DNA of 64,000 nt from Pseudomonas sp. HR96 (GTDB lineage: Bacteria > Pseudomonadota > Gammaproteobacteria > Pseudomonadales > Pseudomonadaceae). The notes beneath the pieces are model-generated. The model saw only the letters and a program-made list of their open reading frames with translations. It had not been told where the DNA came from and did not search any database. This document shows, one piece after another, positions 1-6,874 of this stretch; position 1 is the first letter of the stretch; each line of letters starts with the position of its first letter. The stretch spans positions 1,471,001-1,535,000 of the forward strand of contig NZ_CP139141.1 of NCBI RefSeq assembly GCF_034059295.1, in the 5' to 3' direction. The translations under genes and the position numbers were made by a program.

Positions 1-618
1 CTGGCGGCGGCGGGGCGCTTGCGCAGCGCTTTCGGCGCCGCGCTGGTGGACCTGGTGCCGTCCTATACCACGCTCATGGTGCACTACGACCTCCAATCCC
101 TGAGCCCGGCCGACGCCCGTGCCTGCATCGCCGCCGCGCTGCACGACCTGCAACCCGAGGCCGCCGGCCAGGGGCGGCTGCACCGGCTGGCGGTGTGGTA
201 CGACGTCAGCGTCGGCCCCGAGCTGGCGCGCATCGCCGAGCGCACCGGCAGTGGCGTGGGCGCGGTGATCGCCAGCCATAGCGCCAAGACCTATCAGGTG
301 TTCGCCCTCGGCTTCGTGCCGGGCTTCGCCTTCATGGGCCTGGTCGACCCCAGCATTGCCACCCCGCGCCTGACCACCCCGCGCCAGCGGGTGCCGGCCG
401 GCAGCGTGGCCATCGGCGAGCGTCAGACGGCGGCCTACCCGGTGCAATCGCCGGGCGGCTGGAACCTGATCGGGCGCACCGCCGCGCCGCTCTTCGACCG
501 CCAGCGCGACGGCTACAGCCTGCTGCAGCCGGGTGATCGGGTGCAGTTCGAGGCGGTGGAGCGCGCCGAATTCGTCCGCCTGGGCGGTGACGACAGGCCT
601 GTGGAGGAGCGCTCATGA
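1..618 (+). CDS. pxpB: 5-oxoprolinase subunit PxpB (5' end outside window)
   Basis: The reading frame is open from the first base, so the true start lies upstream. The visible 205 residues match the allophanate hydrolase subunit 1/KipI-like family: the VPSYTTLMVHYD segment near the window start, the core VWYDVSVGPEL, and FALGFVPGFAFMGLVD followed by TPRLTTPRQRVPAGSVAIG. Known role of the family: PxpB works with PxpA and PxpC in ATP-dependent opening of 5-oxoproline (pyroglutamate) to glutamate. It overlaps pxpC by 4 bases (ATGA), which implies translational coupling. pxpA is not seen in the window and may lie upstream. The inner ATG at base 79 is an unlikely start because homologous sequence continues upstream of it. 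Confidence 0.9.
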   Translation: MAAAGRLRSAFGAALVDLVPSYTTLMVHYDLQSLSPADARACIAAALHDLQPEAAGQGRLHRLAVWYDVSVGPELARIAERTGSGVGAVIASHSAKTYQVFALGFVPGFAFMGLVDPSIATPRLTTPRQRVPAGSVAIGERQTAAYPVQSPGGWNLIGRTAAPLFDRQRDGYSLLQPGDRVQFEAVERAEFVRLGGDDRPVEERS

Positions 619-1541
619 GCCGTCTGCTGATCCAGGCCAGCACGCCACTGTGCCTGCTGCAGGACACCGGACGCTTCGGCGTGCGGCACCTGGGCGTGAC
701 CCAGGGCGGCGCCCTTGACTGGCTGTCGATGGCCTGGGCCAACTGGCTGCTGGGCAACGCGCCGGGAGCGGCGGTGCTGGAGGTGACCCTGGGCGGCCTG
801 ACCCTGCTCGCCGAAGACGATTGCCAGTTGGCCCTGGGCGGTGCCGACCTCGGCGCCGAAGTCGACGAAGTACCGCTCAAGCCGTGGCGCAACTTCATTC
901 TGCGCGCCGGCCAGACCTTGCGCCTCAGGCATCCACTGCACGGCGCCCGGGCCTATCTGGCCGCGCCTGGCGGCTTCGTCGCGCCCGAGGTGCTGGGCAG
1001 CCGCTCGACCGTGGTGCGTGAGGGCCTGGGCGGGCCGGACGGCGAGGGGCGGGCACTGGCAGCGGGCGCGCAGCTGCACTACGCCGGGCCCCTGCGCCAG
1101 GCGCGAGGCATGCCCCGTGGCGCCGAGCCGCAGTTCGAGGCTGCGCCGCAGCTGGACCTGGTGATGGGCGCGCAGATCGGCGAGTTCGCCGGGCAGAGCC
1201 TGTTCGATGCCTTCAACCTGCCCTGGACCCTGGACAGCCGTGGCGATCGCATGGGCATCCGCCTGCTCGGGCCGGCCTTGCAGTACCAGGGCAAGGCGTT
1301 GATTTCCGAAGGCATACCCCTGGGCGGGGTACAGGTGCCGCCGGACGGCCAGCCAATCGTGCTGCTCAATGACCGGCAGACCATCGGCGGTTACCCGCGG
1401 CTGGGGGCGCTGACGCCATTGGCGCTGGCGCGCCTGGCACAATGCCTGCCGGGGGAGGAGGTGCGCTTGCGGGCGGTGGTGCAGGAGCGGGCGGTGGCGG
1501 AGCACTTGGCGGTATTGCGCTCGTTCAGCGAACACGGGTGA
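615..1541 (+). CDS. pxpC: 5-oxoprolinase subunit PxpC (biotin-dependent carboxyltransferase family)
   Basis: 308 residues, the normal length for the carboxyltransferase/KipA-like subunit. Family hallmarks are LQDTGRFGVRHLGVTQGGALD near the N-terminus (residues about 14-34), GARAYLAAPGGF (about 109-120) and the C-terminal VQVPPDGQPIVLLNDRQTIGGYP stretch. It starts inside the pxpB stop codon (ATGA overlap), so both subunits should be made in equal amounts. With PxpA the complex hydrolyses 5-oxoproline to glutamate. A G/C-rich hairpin follows the stop. Annotation pipelines often call this protein urea carboxylase- or KipI-antagonist-like; the pairing with PxpB supports the oxoprolinase role. Confidence 0.9.
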   Translation: MSRLLIQASTPLCLLQDTGRFGVRHLGVTQGGALDWLSMAWANWLLGNAPGAAVLEVTLGGLTLLAEDDCQLALGGADLGAEVDEVPLKPWRNFILRAGQTLRLRHPLHGARAYLAAPGGFVAPEVLGSRSTVVREGLGGPDGEGRALAAGAQLHYAGPLRQARGMPRGAEPQFEAAPQLDLVMGAQIGEFAGQSLFDAFNLPWTLDSRGDRMGIRLLGPALQYQGKALISEGIPLGGVQVPPDGQPIVLLNDRQTIGGYPRLGALTPLALARLAQCLPGEEVRLRAVVQERAVAEHLAVLRSFSEHG

Positions 1542-1555
1542 GGGCAGAGAAGCTC

Positions 1556-1575
1556 GGGGGGCTTTGCCCCCCCCC
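1556..1575 (+). terminator. G/C-rich hairpin after pxpC
   Basis: A run of six G and a C (1556-1562), a TTT loop and the matching G plus six C (1566-1572) form a perfect hairpin 15 bases after the pxpC stop. There is no T-tract, so it may block convergent transcripts or act as a Rho-independent terminator only weakly. Confidence 0.55.
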
Positions 1576-1593
1576 GCCTTCTGCCCCTACGCT

Positions 1594-1821
1594 TCAGGAT
1601 TCTTCGATCGACAGCGACTCACCGCTCACCGCCGCAGTCTGAAAAATCTGCTCCGGCAACTTGAACCCCCGCAGCTTGAGCAGCGCCAACGGCCCATGGC
1701 CCAGATCGGTGCGCAGGTGCCAAGTCAGTGGCAGGCCATCGGGCGCCTTCAACAACAGGGCAAAGCGTGTGTCGCTGTCGTCCAGCGGTGTGACCTTGGC
1801 CAGTTCCAGGCAGCCCCTCAT
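1594..1821 (-). CDS. Orphan 75-residue ORF or 3' gene fragment after the immunity array
   Basis: The reverse-strand frame encodes 75 residues beginning MRGCLELAKVTPLDDS and ending GESLSIEES. Base composition and codon use are those of a real Pseudomonas gene, unlike the open frame that continues upstream of it, which is only the shadow of the duplicated immunity-gene tail. The ATG at 1821 has no convincing ribosome binding site, and it lies exactly where the repeat sequence (TTAGGCATGAGGG on the reverse strand) joins unique sequence. The likeliest reading is the surviving 3' end of a gene whose front was replaced when the Tle5/Tli5 array expanded. An intact small protein is the alternative. 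I do not recognise the family. Confidence 0.4.
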   Translation of the reverse strand: MRGCLELAKVTPLDDSDTRFALLLKAPDGLPLTWHLRTDLGHGPLALLKLRGFKLPEQIFQTAAVSGESLSIEES

Positions 1822-1830
1822 GCCTAATTT

Positions 1831-2274
1831 AAAATTTGTTAATGAAAGTCCCGAATACCCGTCATCCCAGAAGCCCCCAATGCACCCGCTCTTCTGTGAC
1901 CGTATGCTTGTCGGAGAACGGCCAGGACCGGACGAAGTATCGCTCGGCCAGATGGGTAGGCATGATCTCGCCCTCTTTGACGTGGCGGATGACCTCGGAG
2001 TGAAGCATCCCGCGAACTTCATGGGGCAACCACATGGCTTTCCAGTATCCGGTCTGCGGGCAGACCTGTCCGCTGAAGCAACTTTTGACTGGAAACTTCG
2101 ACTAGTCGAAGCCGGCAGCGCCGGGCATGGGTTTGCCGGTGGCGGGCTCTAGCTTCTTCTCATCAGCGAGCCGTTTGATCAGCTCCTCGGTGGGTTTCTC
2201 AGGTGGGATGTTGGCGAGGCGCTCTTCCAGCCACTGGAGTTTGCCGTCCCACTCAGGTAGGGGCGCTGGGGGGA
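1831..2274 (-). repeat. Long direct repeat, copy 1 (Tli5 3' end plus spacer)
   Basis: About 445 bases that recur nearly unchanged at 3236-3680 and 5556-6000, all in the same orientation. The unit covers the last 120 or so codons of the Tli5 immunity gene, its stop codon and about 35 bases downstream, ending at TTTTAA. Copy 1 differs by the in-frame TAG at 2102-2104 and by a one-base deletion in the spacer. Confidence 0.85.
1862..2101 (-). pseudogene. Untranslated C-terminal tail of the third Tli5 copy
   Basis: This stretch continues the third immunity gene in frame after its TAG stop (2102-2104). It keeps all 79 C-terminal codons and the normal TGA found in the other two copies: the PVKSCFSGQVCPQTGYWKAM part, PHEVRGMLHSEVIRHVKEGE, and the final RVHWGLLG. 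Only one base (CAG to TAG) separates it from a full-length reading frame, so the loss is recent or the stop is read through at some rate. Confidence 0.8.
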
Positions 2275-3271
2275 GCGGGACGATCTCGTTGATTTCGGGG
2301 ACTTTCGGATGGGCGTAGGAATAGCGCGCGAGAATGCGCCATATGATCGTGTAGCGCTCCGCACGCTCAAGGTCTTCTTGCTGAGCTAAGTATAATGCAT
2401 CAGATTTAGGCTGACCCAGAAAACCATGGCGTAAGAACGACGCCGATGATTCGTTGCCAGCGGCGACGCCGAGTTGAAAAGCGCGTATAGCTTCAGGGTA
2501 TTTTTTTTCGAGTTTAAGTTTCATGGCCAAAGCTTGTGCCGCTTTAGGATGCCCCTGCTGGGCCGCGCACTCAATCATTTGCCATCCAGCATCCCAAGCT
2601 GCTGGAGCCTGTAAAAGTCGATTCCCTAAATACTCTTGGGCGTCGGCACTACCATGGTCGGCAGCCATACGAATATACCGAAGCGACATTTCCTGATCCT
2701 GTCTCAGCCCGGCTGATCCCCTTTGTAAATAAATACCAATTAGGTAATACCCTGTTGCAAGACCTCTATCAATGAGAGCTTGACTGAGCCTGATATGCTC
2801 TTGGGCGCTTAACTCGAATAAACCCTGCCTCGATCCATTTTGCAGATTTACATTCGCTTTATAATGACCGTGCTCAGCTGCAATACGATACAGTCGCTCA
2901 ATTTCTGCATTCATCAATTTATCCTGCTTGAGCACGTTGTTTTTCTGTAGCCAGCGTGCGTCGTTGAACAGGAGATCGGGCTCCGGGTCAGGCGCAGGAA
3001 TTTTTTTATGGACGCAGGTAAACGCAAGATTGGCTTTGACATCGGCGAGGTTATCTATATCGGCTAACTTATTAGCGTTAGTTGTTTGGCTGTTGTCACA
3101 AGCAGCGACGACAAGGCAAGCTGAAGCCACAGCGCCACGGGTGAACTTAACACTCCGATCGCTTATTGGCGCAAAAGCGGCGCTGTACTTGATACGTTTA
3201 CTTTTATTACCGAGTGCTCCCTCATGCCTGAACTTAAAATTTGCTGATGAAAGTCTCAGAATACCCGTCAT
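2102..3271 (-). CDS. Sel1-repeat lipoprotein, third Tle5 immunity copy, truncated
   Basis: 389 residues if translation starts at the ATG (3271) that overlaps the stop of the preceding immunity gene as ATGA. The first 14 or so codons come from duplicated spacer sequence. A lipoprotein signal (FTRGAVASACLVVAAC, Cys as acyl site) begins only about 36 residues in, which is an abnormally long n-region. No good ATG with a Shine-Dalgarno exists nearer; an ATA codon before SDRSVKFTR (3174-3176) sits where a normal start would be. The body carries Sel1/TPR-like helices (ERLYRIAAEHGHYKANVN, MSLRYIRMAADHGSADAQ). A CAG-to-TAG change after GAAGFD removes the last 79 residues present in its two paralogues. 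Role inferred: periplasmic immunity to a Tle5 phospholipase, possibly impaired. Confidence 0.7.
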   Translation of the reverse strand: MTGILRLSSANFKFRHEGALGNKSKRIKYSAAFAPISDRSVKFTRGAVASACLVVAACDNSQTTNANKLADIDNLADVKANLAFTCVHKKIPAPDPEPDLLFNDARWLQKNNVLKQDKLMNAEIERLYRIAAEHGHYKANVNLQNGSRQGLFELSAQEHIRLSQALIDRGLATGYYLIGIYLQRGSAGLRQDQEMSLRYIRMAADHGSADAQEYLGNRLLQAPAAWDAGWQMIECAAQQGHPKAAQALAMKLKLEKKYPEAIRAFQLGVAAGNESSASFLRHGFLGQPKSDALYLAQQEDLERAERYTIIWRILARYSYAHPKVPEINEIVPLPPAPLPEWDGKLQWLEERLANIPPEKPTEELIKRLADEKKLEPATGKPMPGAAGFD

Positions 3272-3680
3272 CCCAGCAGCCCCCAATGCACCCGCTCTTC
3301 AGTGACCGTATGTTTATCGGAAAATGGCCAGGACCGGACGAAGTATCGCTCGGCCAGATGGGTAGGCATGATCTCGCCCTCTTTGACGTGGCGGATGACC
3401 TCGGAGTGAAGCATCCCGCGAACTTCATGGGGCAACCACATGGCTTTCCAGTATCCGGTCTGCGGGCAGACCTGTCCGCTGAAGCAACTTTTGACTGGGA
3501 ACCTCGACTGGTCGAATCCGGCAGCGCCGGGCATGGGTTTGCCGGTGGCGGGCTCTAGCTTCTTCTCATCGGCGAGCCGTTTGATCAGCTCCTCGGTGGG
3601 TTTCTCAGGTGGGATGTTGGCGAGGCGCTCTTCCAGCCATTGGAGTTTGCCGTCCCACTCAGGTAGGGGCGCTGGGGGGA
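3236..3680 (-). repeat. Long direct repeat, copy 2
   Basis: Second copy of the Tli5 3'-end unit. Its downstream edge shares the extra bases AGGCATGAGGG (reverse strand) with copy 1 but not with copy 3, so copies 1 and 2 have the same junction history. Confidence 0.85.
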
Positions 3681-4551
3681 ACGGGACAATTTCGTTTATT
3701 TCAGGTACTTTGGGGTTGGCGTAAGAATAGCCAGCTAGAATGTCCCAGATCTTCATATACCGCTCAGCTCGCTCGCTATCCTTCTCTTTCCCTAGGTAAA
3801 AAATGCTGGATGACGGTTGACCGTTAAAAGCTTCTTGTAAGTATGCTGCGGAAGTTTCATTACCTGCAGTGACCCCAAGCTGGAATATTTTCAATGCTTC
3901 CTCATATTTTTCATTCGCTTTATATTCGGTCGCTACAGCGAGCGCTGCCCTTCCTTCTCCTTGTTCTGCAGCGCAACGACGCATCTGCCAACCAATTTCC
4001 CAACCCTGTGGCGTTGCCGCTAACTCTTTTCCCACGTAATCTTGAGCTGCCGCGCTTCCTTTATCGGCCGCCATACGGATATACCGAAGCGCCATCTCTG
4101 GATCCTCTTTGAGACCGGCAGATCCCCTCTGCAAGAAAATGCCAATCAGATAATAACCTGTCGCTACCCCCGCATCGATGAGGTTTTGACTCAACCTTAG
4201 ATGCTCGTAGCCCCCAAGGTGGAACAGACCCCGCCTTGTCCCATTTTGCAGATTTATGTTAGCTTTGGCGTGATTGTGCTCCGCTGCAATCCGGTAGAGC
4301 CGTTCGATCTCTTGATCGACCAATTTATCCTGAGCCAGCTGATTGTTCTTTTGCAGCCATCGCGCATATTTAAACAACCTGTCGGACTCAACACTTGGGA
4401 TCGGCAAAGCCTCCTGCACACAAACAAATGCCAGCTTAGCTTTCAGATTGTTTTCATGGTGCATATTAACGCCCTTATTTAGATGATTTGTTTTACTTTC
4501 GGCACCACAACCAACAACTAAAATACAACCAGCCAATATCAAAGATCGCAT
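3268..4551 (-). CDS. Sel1-repeat lipoprotein, second Tle5 immunity protein (Tli5)
   Basis: 427 residues. It begins with a lipoprotein signal (MRSLILAGCILVVGC, acyl Cys at 15), so it should be anchored facing the periplasm, where Tle5 phospholipases act. Sel1-like helical repeats occupy roughly residues 80-270 (ERLYRIAAEHNHAKANIN, GYYLIGIFLQRGSAG, MALRYIRMAADKGSAAAQ). The last 125 residues are nearly identical to the other two copies, while the first 290 have diverged. Its ATG shares one base with the stop of the effector fragment upstream (TGATG), so the two are coupled. In P. aeruginosa, Tle5 effectors are known to be neutralised by neighbouring Sel1-repeat Tli5 proteins. The C-terminal domain may be the one called DUF6396 (from memory, not checked). 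Confidence 0.82.
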   Translation of the reverse strand: MRSLILAGCILVVGCGAESKTNHLNKGVNMHHENNLKAKLAFVCVQEALPIPSVESDRLFKYARWLQKNNQLAQDKLVDQEIERLYRIAAEHNHAKANINLQNGTRRGLFHLGGYEHLRLSQNLIDAGVATGYYLIGIFLQRGSAGLKEDPEMALRYIRMAADKGSAAAQDYVGKELAATPQGWEIGWQMRRCAAEQGEGRAALAVATEYKANEKYEEALKIFQLGVTAGNETSAAYLQEAFNGQPSSSIFYLGKEKDSERAERYMKIWDILAGYSYANPKVPEINEIVPFPPAPLPEWDGKLQWLEERLANIPPEKPTEELIKRLADEKKLEPATGKPMPGAAGFDQSRFPVKSCFSGQVCPQTGYWKAMWLPHEVRGMLHSEVIRHVKEGEIMPTHLAERYFVRSWPFSDKHTVTEERVHWGLLG

Positions 4552-5591
4552 CAGTCTAAATCCTTCAAAGAGGCTTTTCCAAAATAGAATTCTATGATAG
4601 GAGCGTATGGGCCGACGTTTTCAGCAGAATGTGCGGACGCGGTCTGGCGTCGGGAATTCTCATTTAAAATAAATGCCCATTTTTTAAATGCCGCCTTTGG
4701 ATCATCTTGATCCCCCATCCCATTCGTATGCATGCCCCACAACTTGCGCCGCAACGCCTGAGTCACACTCACCCACTCATGGGCAATGTTCAGCTCGCTG
4801 TCCACCTGCATACTTCGTGTATTGATGTTCGCCGAACCATGGGTGGTGAACACGTCGTTGACGATCATCAACTTGGAGTGGATATACACCGGCATCCATG
4901 GCAGTTCCGCCGGGGAGTCCTGGGCGACCAACGAGCAGATGTGAATCTTCAGCCCCGGGATTTCCATCGGCTCGATGGTGCTTTCTTTGATTTCCTTGAT
5001 GGCTTCCTGAAGTTCCTCGTGGGCTTTGCTTACCCGTCGGTCGTCAGGGTCCAAAGGCGGCGCCGCGAGCCTGGCTTTTTCGATACGCCGAAGTTTGGTC
5101 ACGTTCGGGATGGCGTCTGCGCGGCCAAGACACTCCAGCATGCGCTGGGTATTGACAGTGCCAGCGCCGATGCCGTCATCGGTGGCATTGGTGATCACGA
5201 ACAGATGCAGCGCGCCGTGCAGCCCGGGGTCGCGACCTGCGCGCGTCTGGTCCGCCGCCGCCTTCTTGATCGCCTCGGCCAGCGGTGGCCAGCGGAAATA
5301 CTGGTTTTCGATGTAGATGAACTGCGTGGCATTGTTGACCGCCTGCAAGTACGCCCGCTCGATGTCCCGCGCCCCCGTCTGCGCTTGAGTACGCAATAGC
5401 TGCGCGATCTGCCAGGGCCTGGGGCCGCGCTGGAGCGCCTTGCCGACCTTGTCGGCCTCGCGCGCTGTCATCAGGTCTTCGCGGTCTCCTTGAGCCAGGC
5501 CGTGGCGAAATTTGGAACTGATTTCGCGGTCGAGACTGCTGTCTTGCCTAAACTTAAAATTTGCTAATGAAAGGCTCAGAATACCCGTCAT
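4551..5591 (-). pseudogene. Decayed Tle5 phospholipase D fragment (second HKD half only)
   Basis: 346 residues starting at an ATG that overlaps the stop of the first immunity gene (ATGA). After about 14 spacer-derived residues the sequence follows the full effector from SSLDREIS, then jumps: about 260 bases including the first HKD motif are missing. A one-base deletion near 5481 restores the frame, so RHGLAQGDRE replaces the normal residues before EDLMTARE. From there to the end it is nearly identical to the intact effector, except for the last 50 residues, which are different (KKWAFILNENSRRQTAS). PLD enzymes need two HKD motifs, so this product should be inactive as an enzyme. It may be a remnant, or a reservoir of an alternative C-terminus with its own cognate immunity gene. 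Confidence 0.75.
4708..5509 (-). repeat. Duplicated Tle5 core, copy in the fragment
   Basis: About 800 bases nearly identical to 7031-7833 in the intact effector, encoding residues about 283-550 of Tle5. Similarity stops sharply at both ends: on one side at the variable C-terminal tail, on the other at the internal deletion. A single base is missing near 5481 relative to the intact copy. Confidence 0.85.
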
Positions 5592-6000
5592 CCCAGCAGC
5601 CCCCAATGCACCCGCTCTTCTGTGACCGTATGCTTGTCGGAGAACGGCCAGGACCGGACGAAGTATCGCTCGGCCAGATGTGTAGGCATGATCTCGCCCT
5701 CTTTGACGTGGCGGATGACCTCGGAGTGAAGCATCCCGCGAACTTCATGGGGCAACCACATGGCTTTCCAGTATCCGGTCTGCGGGCAGACCTGTCCGCT
5801 GAAGCAACTTTTGACTGGAAATCTCGACTGGTCGAATCCGGCAGCGCCGGGCATGGGTTTGCCGGTGGCGGGCTCTAGCTTCTTCTCATCGGCGAGCCGT
5901 TTGATCAGCTCCTCGGTGGGTTTCTCGGGGGGGATGTTGGCGAGGCGTCCTTCCAGCCATTGGAGTTTACCGTCCCACTCAGGCAGGGGCGCTGGAGGGA
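5556..6000 (-). repeat. Long direct repeat, copy 3
   Basis: Third copy of the Tli5 3'-end unit, belonging to the immunity gene directly behind the intact effector. On its downstream side it joins the effector fragment right after AGGCA, a different junction from copies 1 and 2. Confidence 0.85.
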
Positions 6001-6874
6001 GGGGGACGATTTCGTTAATTTCGGGAACTTTAGGATTGGCATAGGAATAGTCAGCTAAGATGCTCCATATTTGGTTATAGCGATCAGCCCGGTCTAGGTC
6101 CTTTCTCTGTCCAAGATAGCTCAGGACGTCGGCAGGAATAGGGCCGGAAAAAACATCACGCATGATTCCCGCAGATGTTTCGTCACCAGCACCTATGCCA
6201 AGCTGAAGGTTTTTTGCAGCTTCGTTATATTTTTTGACCGTTTTGTAATACATACCTAATGCAAGCGCTGCCTTCCCGACCCCCTGCTCCGCAGCGCATT
6301 GCCGCATTTTCCAACCAATATCCCAAGCTACAGGCGATCGCACCAACTTTTTCCCCACATACTCTTGAGCTTCAGCATTGCCTCGATCCGCAGCCATGCG
6401 AAGATATTTCAGCGCCATTTCAGGATCTTCTGCGAGTCCGGCATAGCCCCGCTGCAAGAATGTTCCTATCAGATAATAACCAGTTGCCACGCCAGCCTCT
6501 ATAAGATCTTGACTTAACCTCAGATGTTCTTTGCCATTCAGCTTGAACATGCCTAACCTCGTTCCATTTTGTAAATTGATGTTTGCTTTGTAGTGACCGT
6601 GTTCTGCTGCGATTCGATAAAGACGCTCTATTTCAGCGTTAACCTTACTATCTCGGACCAGCTGATTGTTTATTTGGAGCCATCGCGCGTACTTAAACAA
6701 TAGGTCAGAGTAATCATTGGGTATTGGAAATTTTTCATGCGAACAAGCAAATGACAGCTTGCTTTTAGTATCACTTTGGGAGTGCATCATAAGCGCCTTG
6801 TGCGAGTTATTTTTCTCATTTTCCGCATAACAACCTGCAAAAAAGAGAAGAATCAAAAGAATTGAAATCTTCAT
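5588..6874 (-). CDS. Sel1-repeat lipoprotein, first Tle5 immunity protein (Tli5)
   Basis: 428 residues. The lipoprotein signal MKISILLILLFFAGC (acyl Cys 15) sends it to the periplasmic side. Sel1-type repeats lie around residues 80-275 (ERLYRIAAEHGHYKANIN, GYYLIGTFLQRGYAG, MALKYLRMAADRGNAEAQ). The C-terminal 125 residues match the two downstream copies almost exactly. Its ATG overlaps the effector stop (TGATG), so toxin and antidote are translationally coupled, as expected for an effector-immunity pair. The N-terminal two thirds is AT-rich compared with the rest of the window, a sign of transfer. Being next to the only intact effector, it is the best candidate for the cognate immunity protein. 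Confidence 0.85.
   Translation of the reverse strand: MKISILLILLFFAGCYAENEKNNSHKALMMHSQSDTKSKLSFACSHEKFPIPNDYSDLLFKYARWLQINNQLVRDSKVNAEIERLYRIAAEHGHYKANINLQNGTRLGMFKLNGKEHLRLSQDLIEAGVATGYYLIGTFLQRGYAGLAEDPEMALKYLRMAADRGNAEAQEYVGKKLVRSPVAWDIGWKMRQCAAEQGVGKAALALGMYYKTVKKYNEAAKNLQLGIGAGDETSAGIMRDVFSGPIPADVLSYLGQRKDLDRADRYNQIWSILADYSYANPKVPEINEIVPLPPAPLPEWDGKLQWLEGRLANIPPEKPTEELIKRLADEKKLEPATGKPMPGAAGFDQSRFPVKSCFSGQVCPQTGYWKAMWLPHEVRGMLHSEVIRHVKEGEIMPTHLAERYFVRSWPFSDKHTVTEERVHWGLLG

Noticed and set aside
513..1535. 340-codon reverse-strand frame opposite pxpC
   Set aside because: Composition is Gln/Arg/His-rich as expected for the antisense of a GC-rich gene, and pxpC explains the region.
1660..3560. 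Forward-strand 105-codon frames ending at GHGFAGGGL, present in three copies
   Set aside because: They are antisense to the conserved Tli5 C-terminus and recur only because that segment is triplicated.
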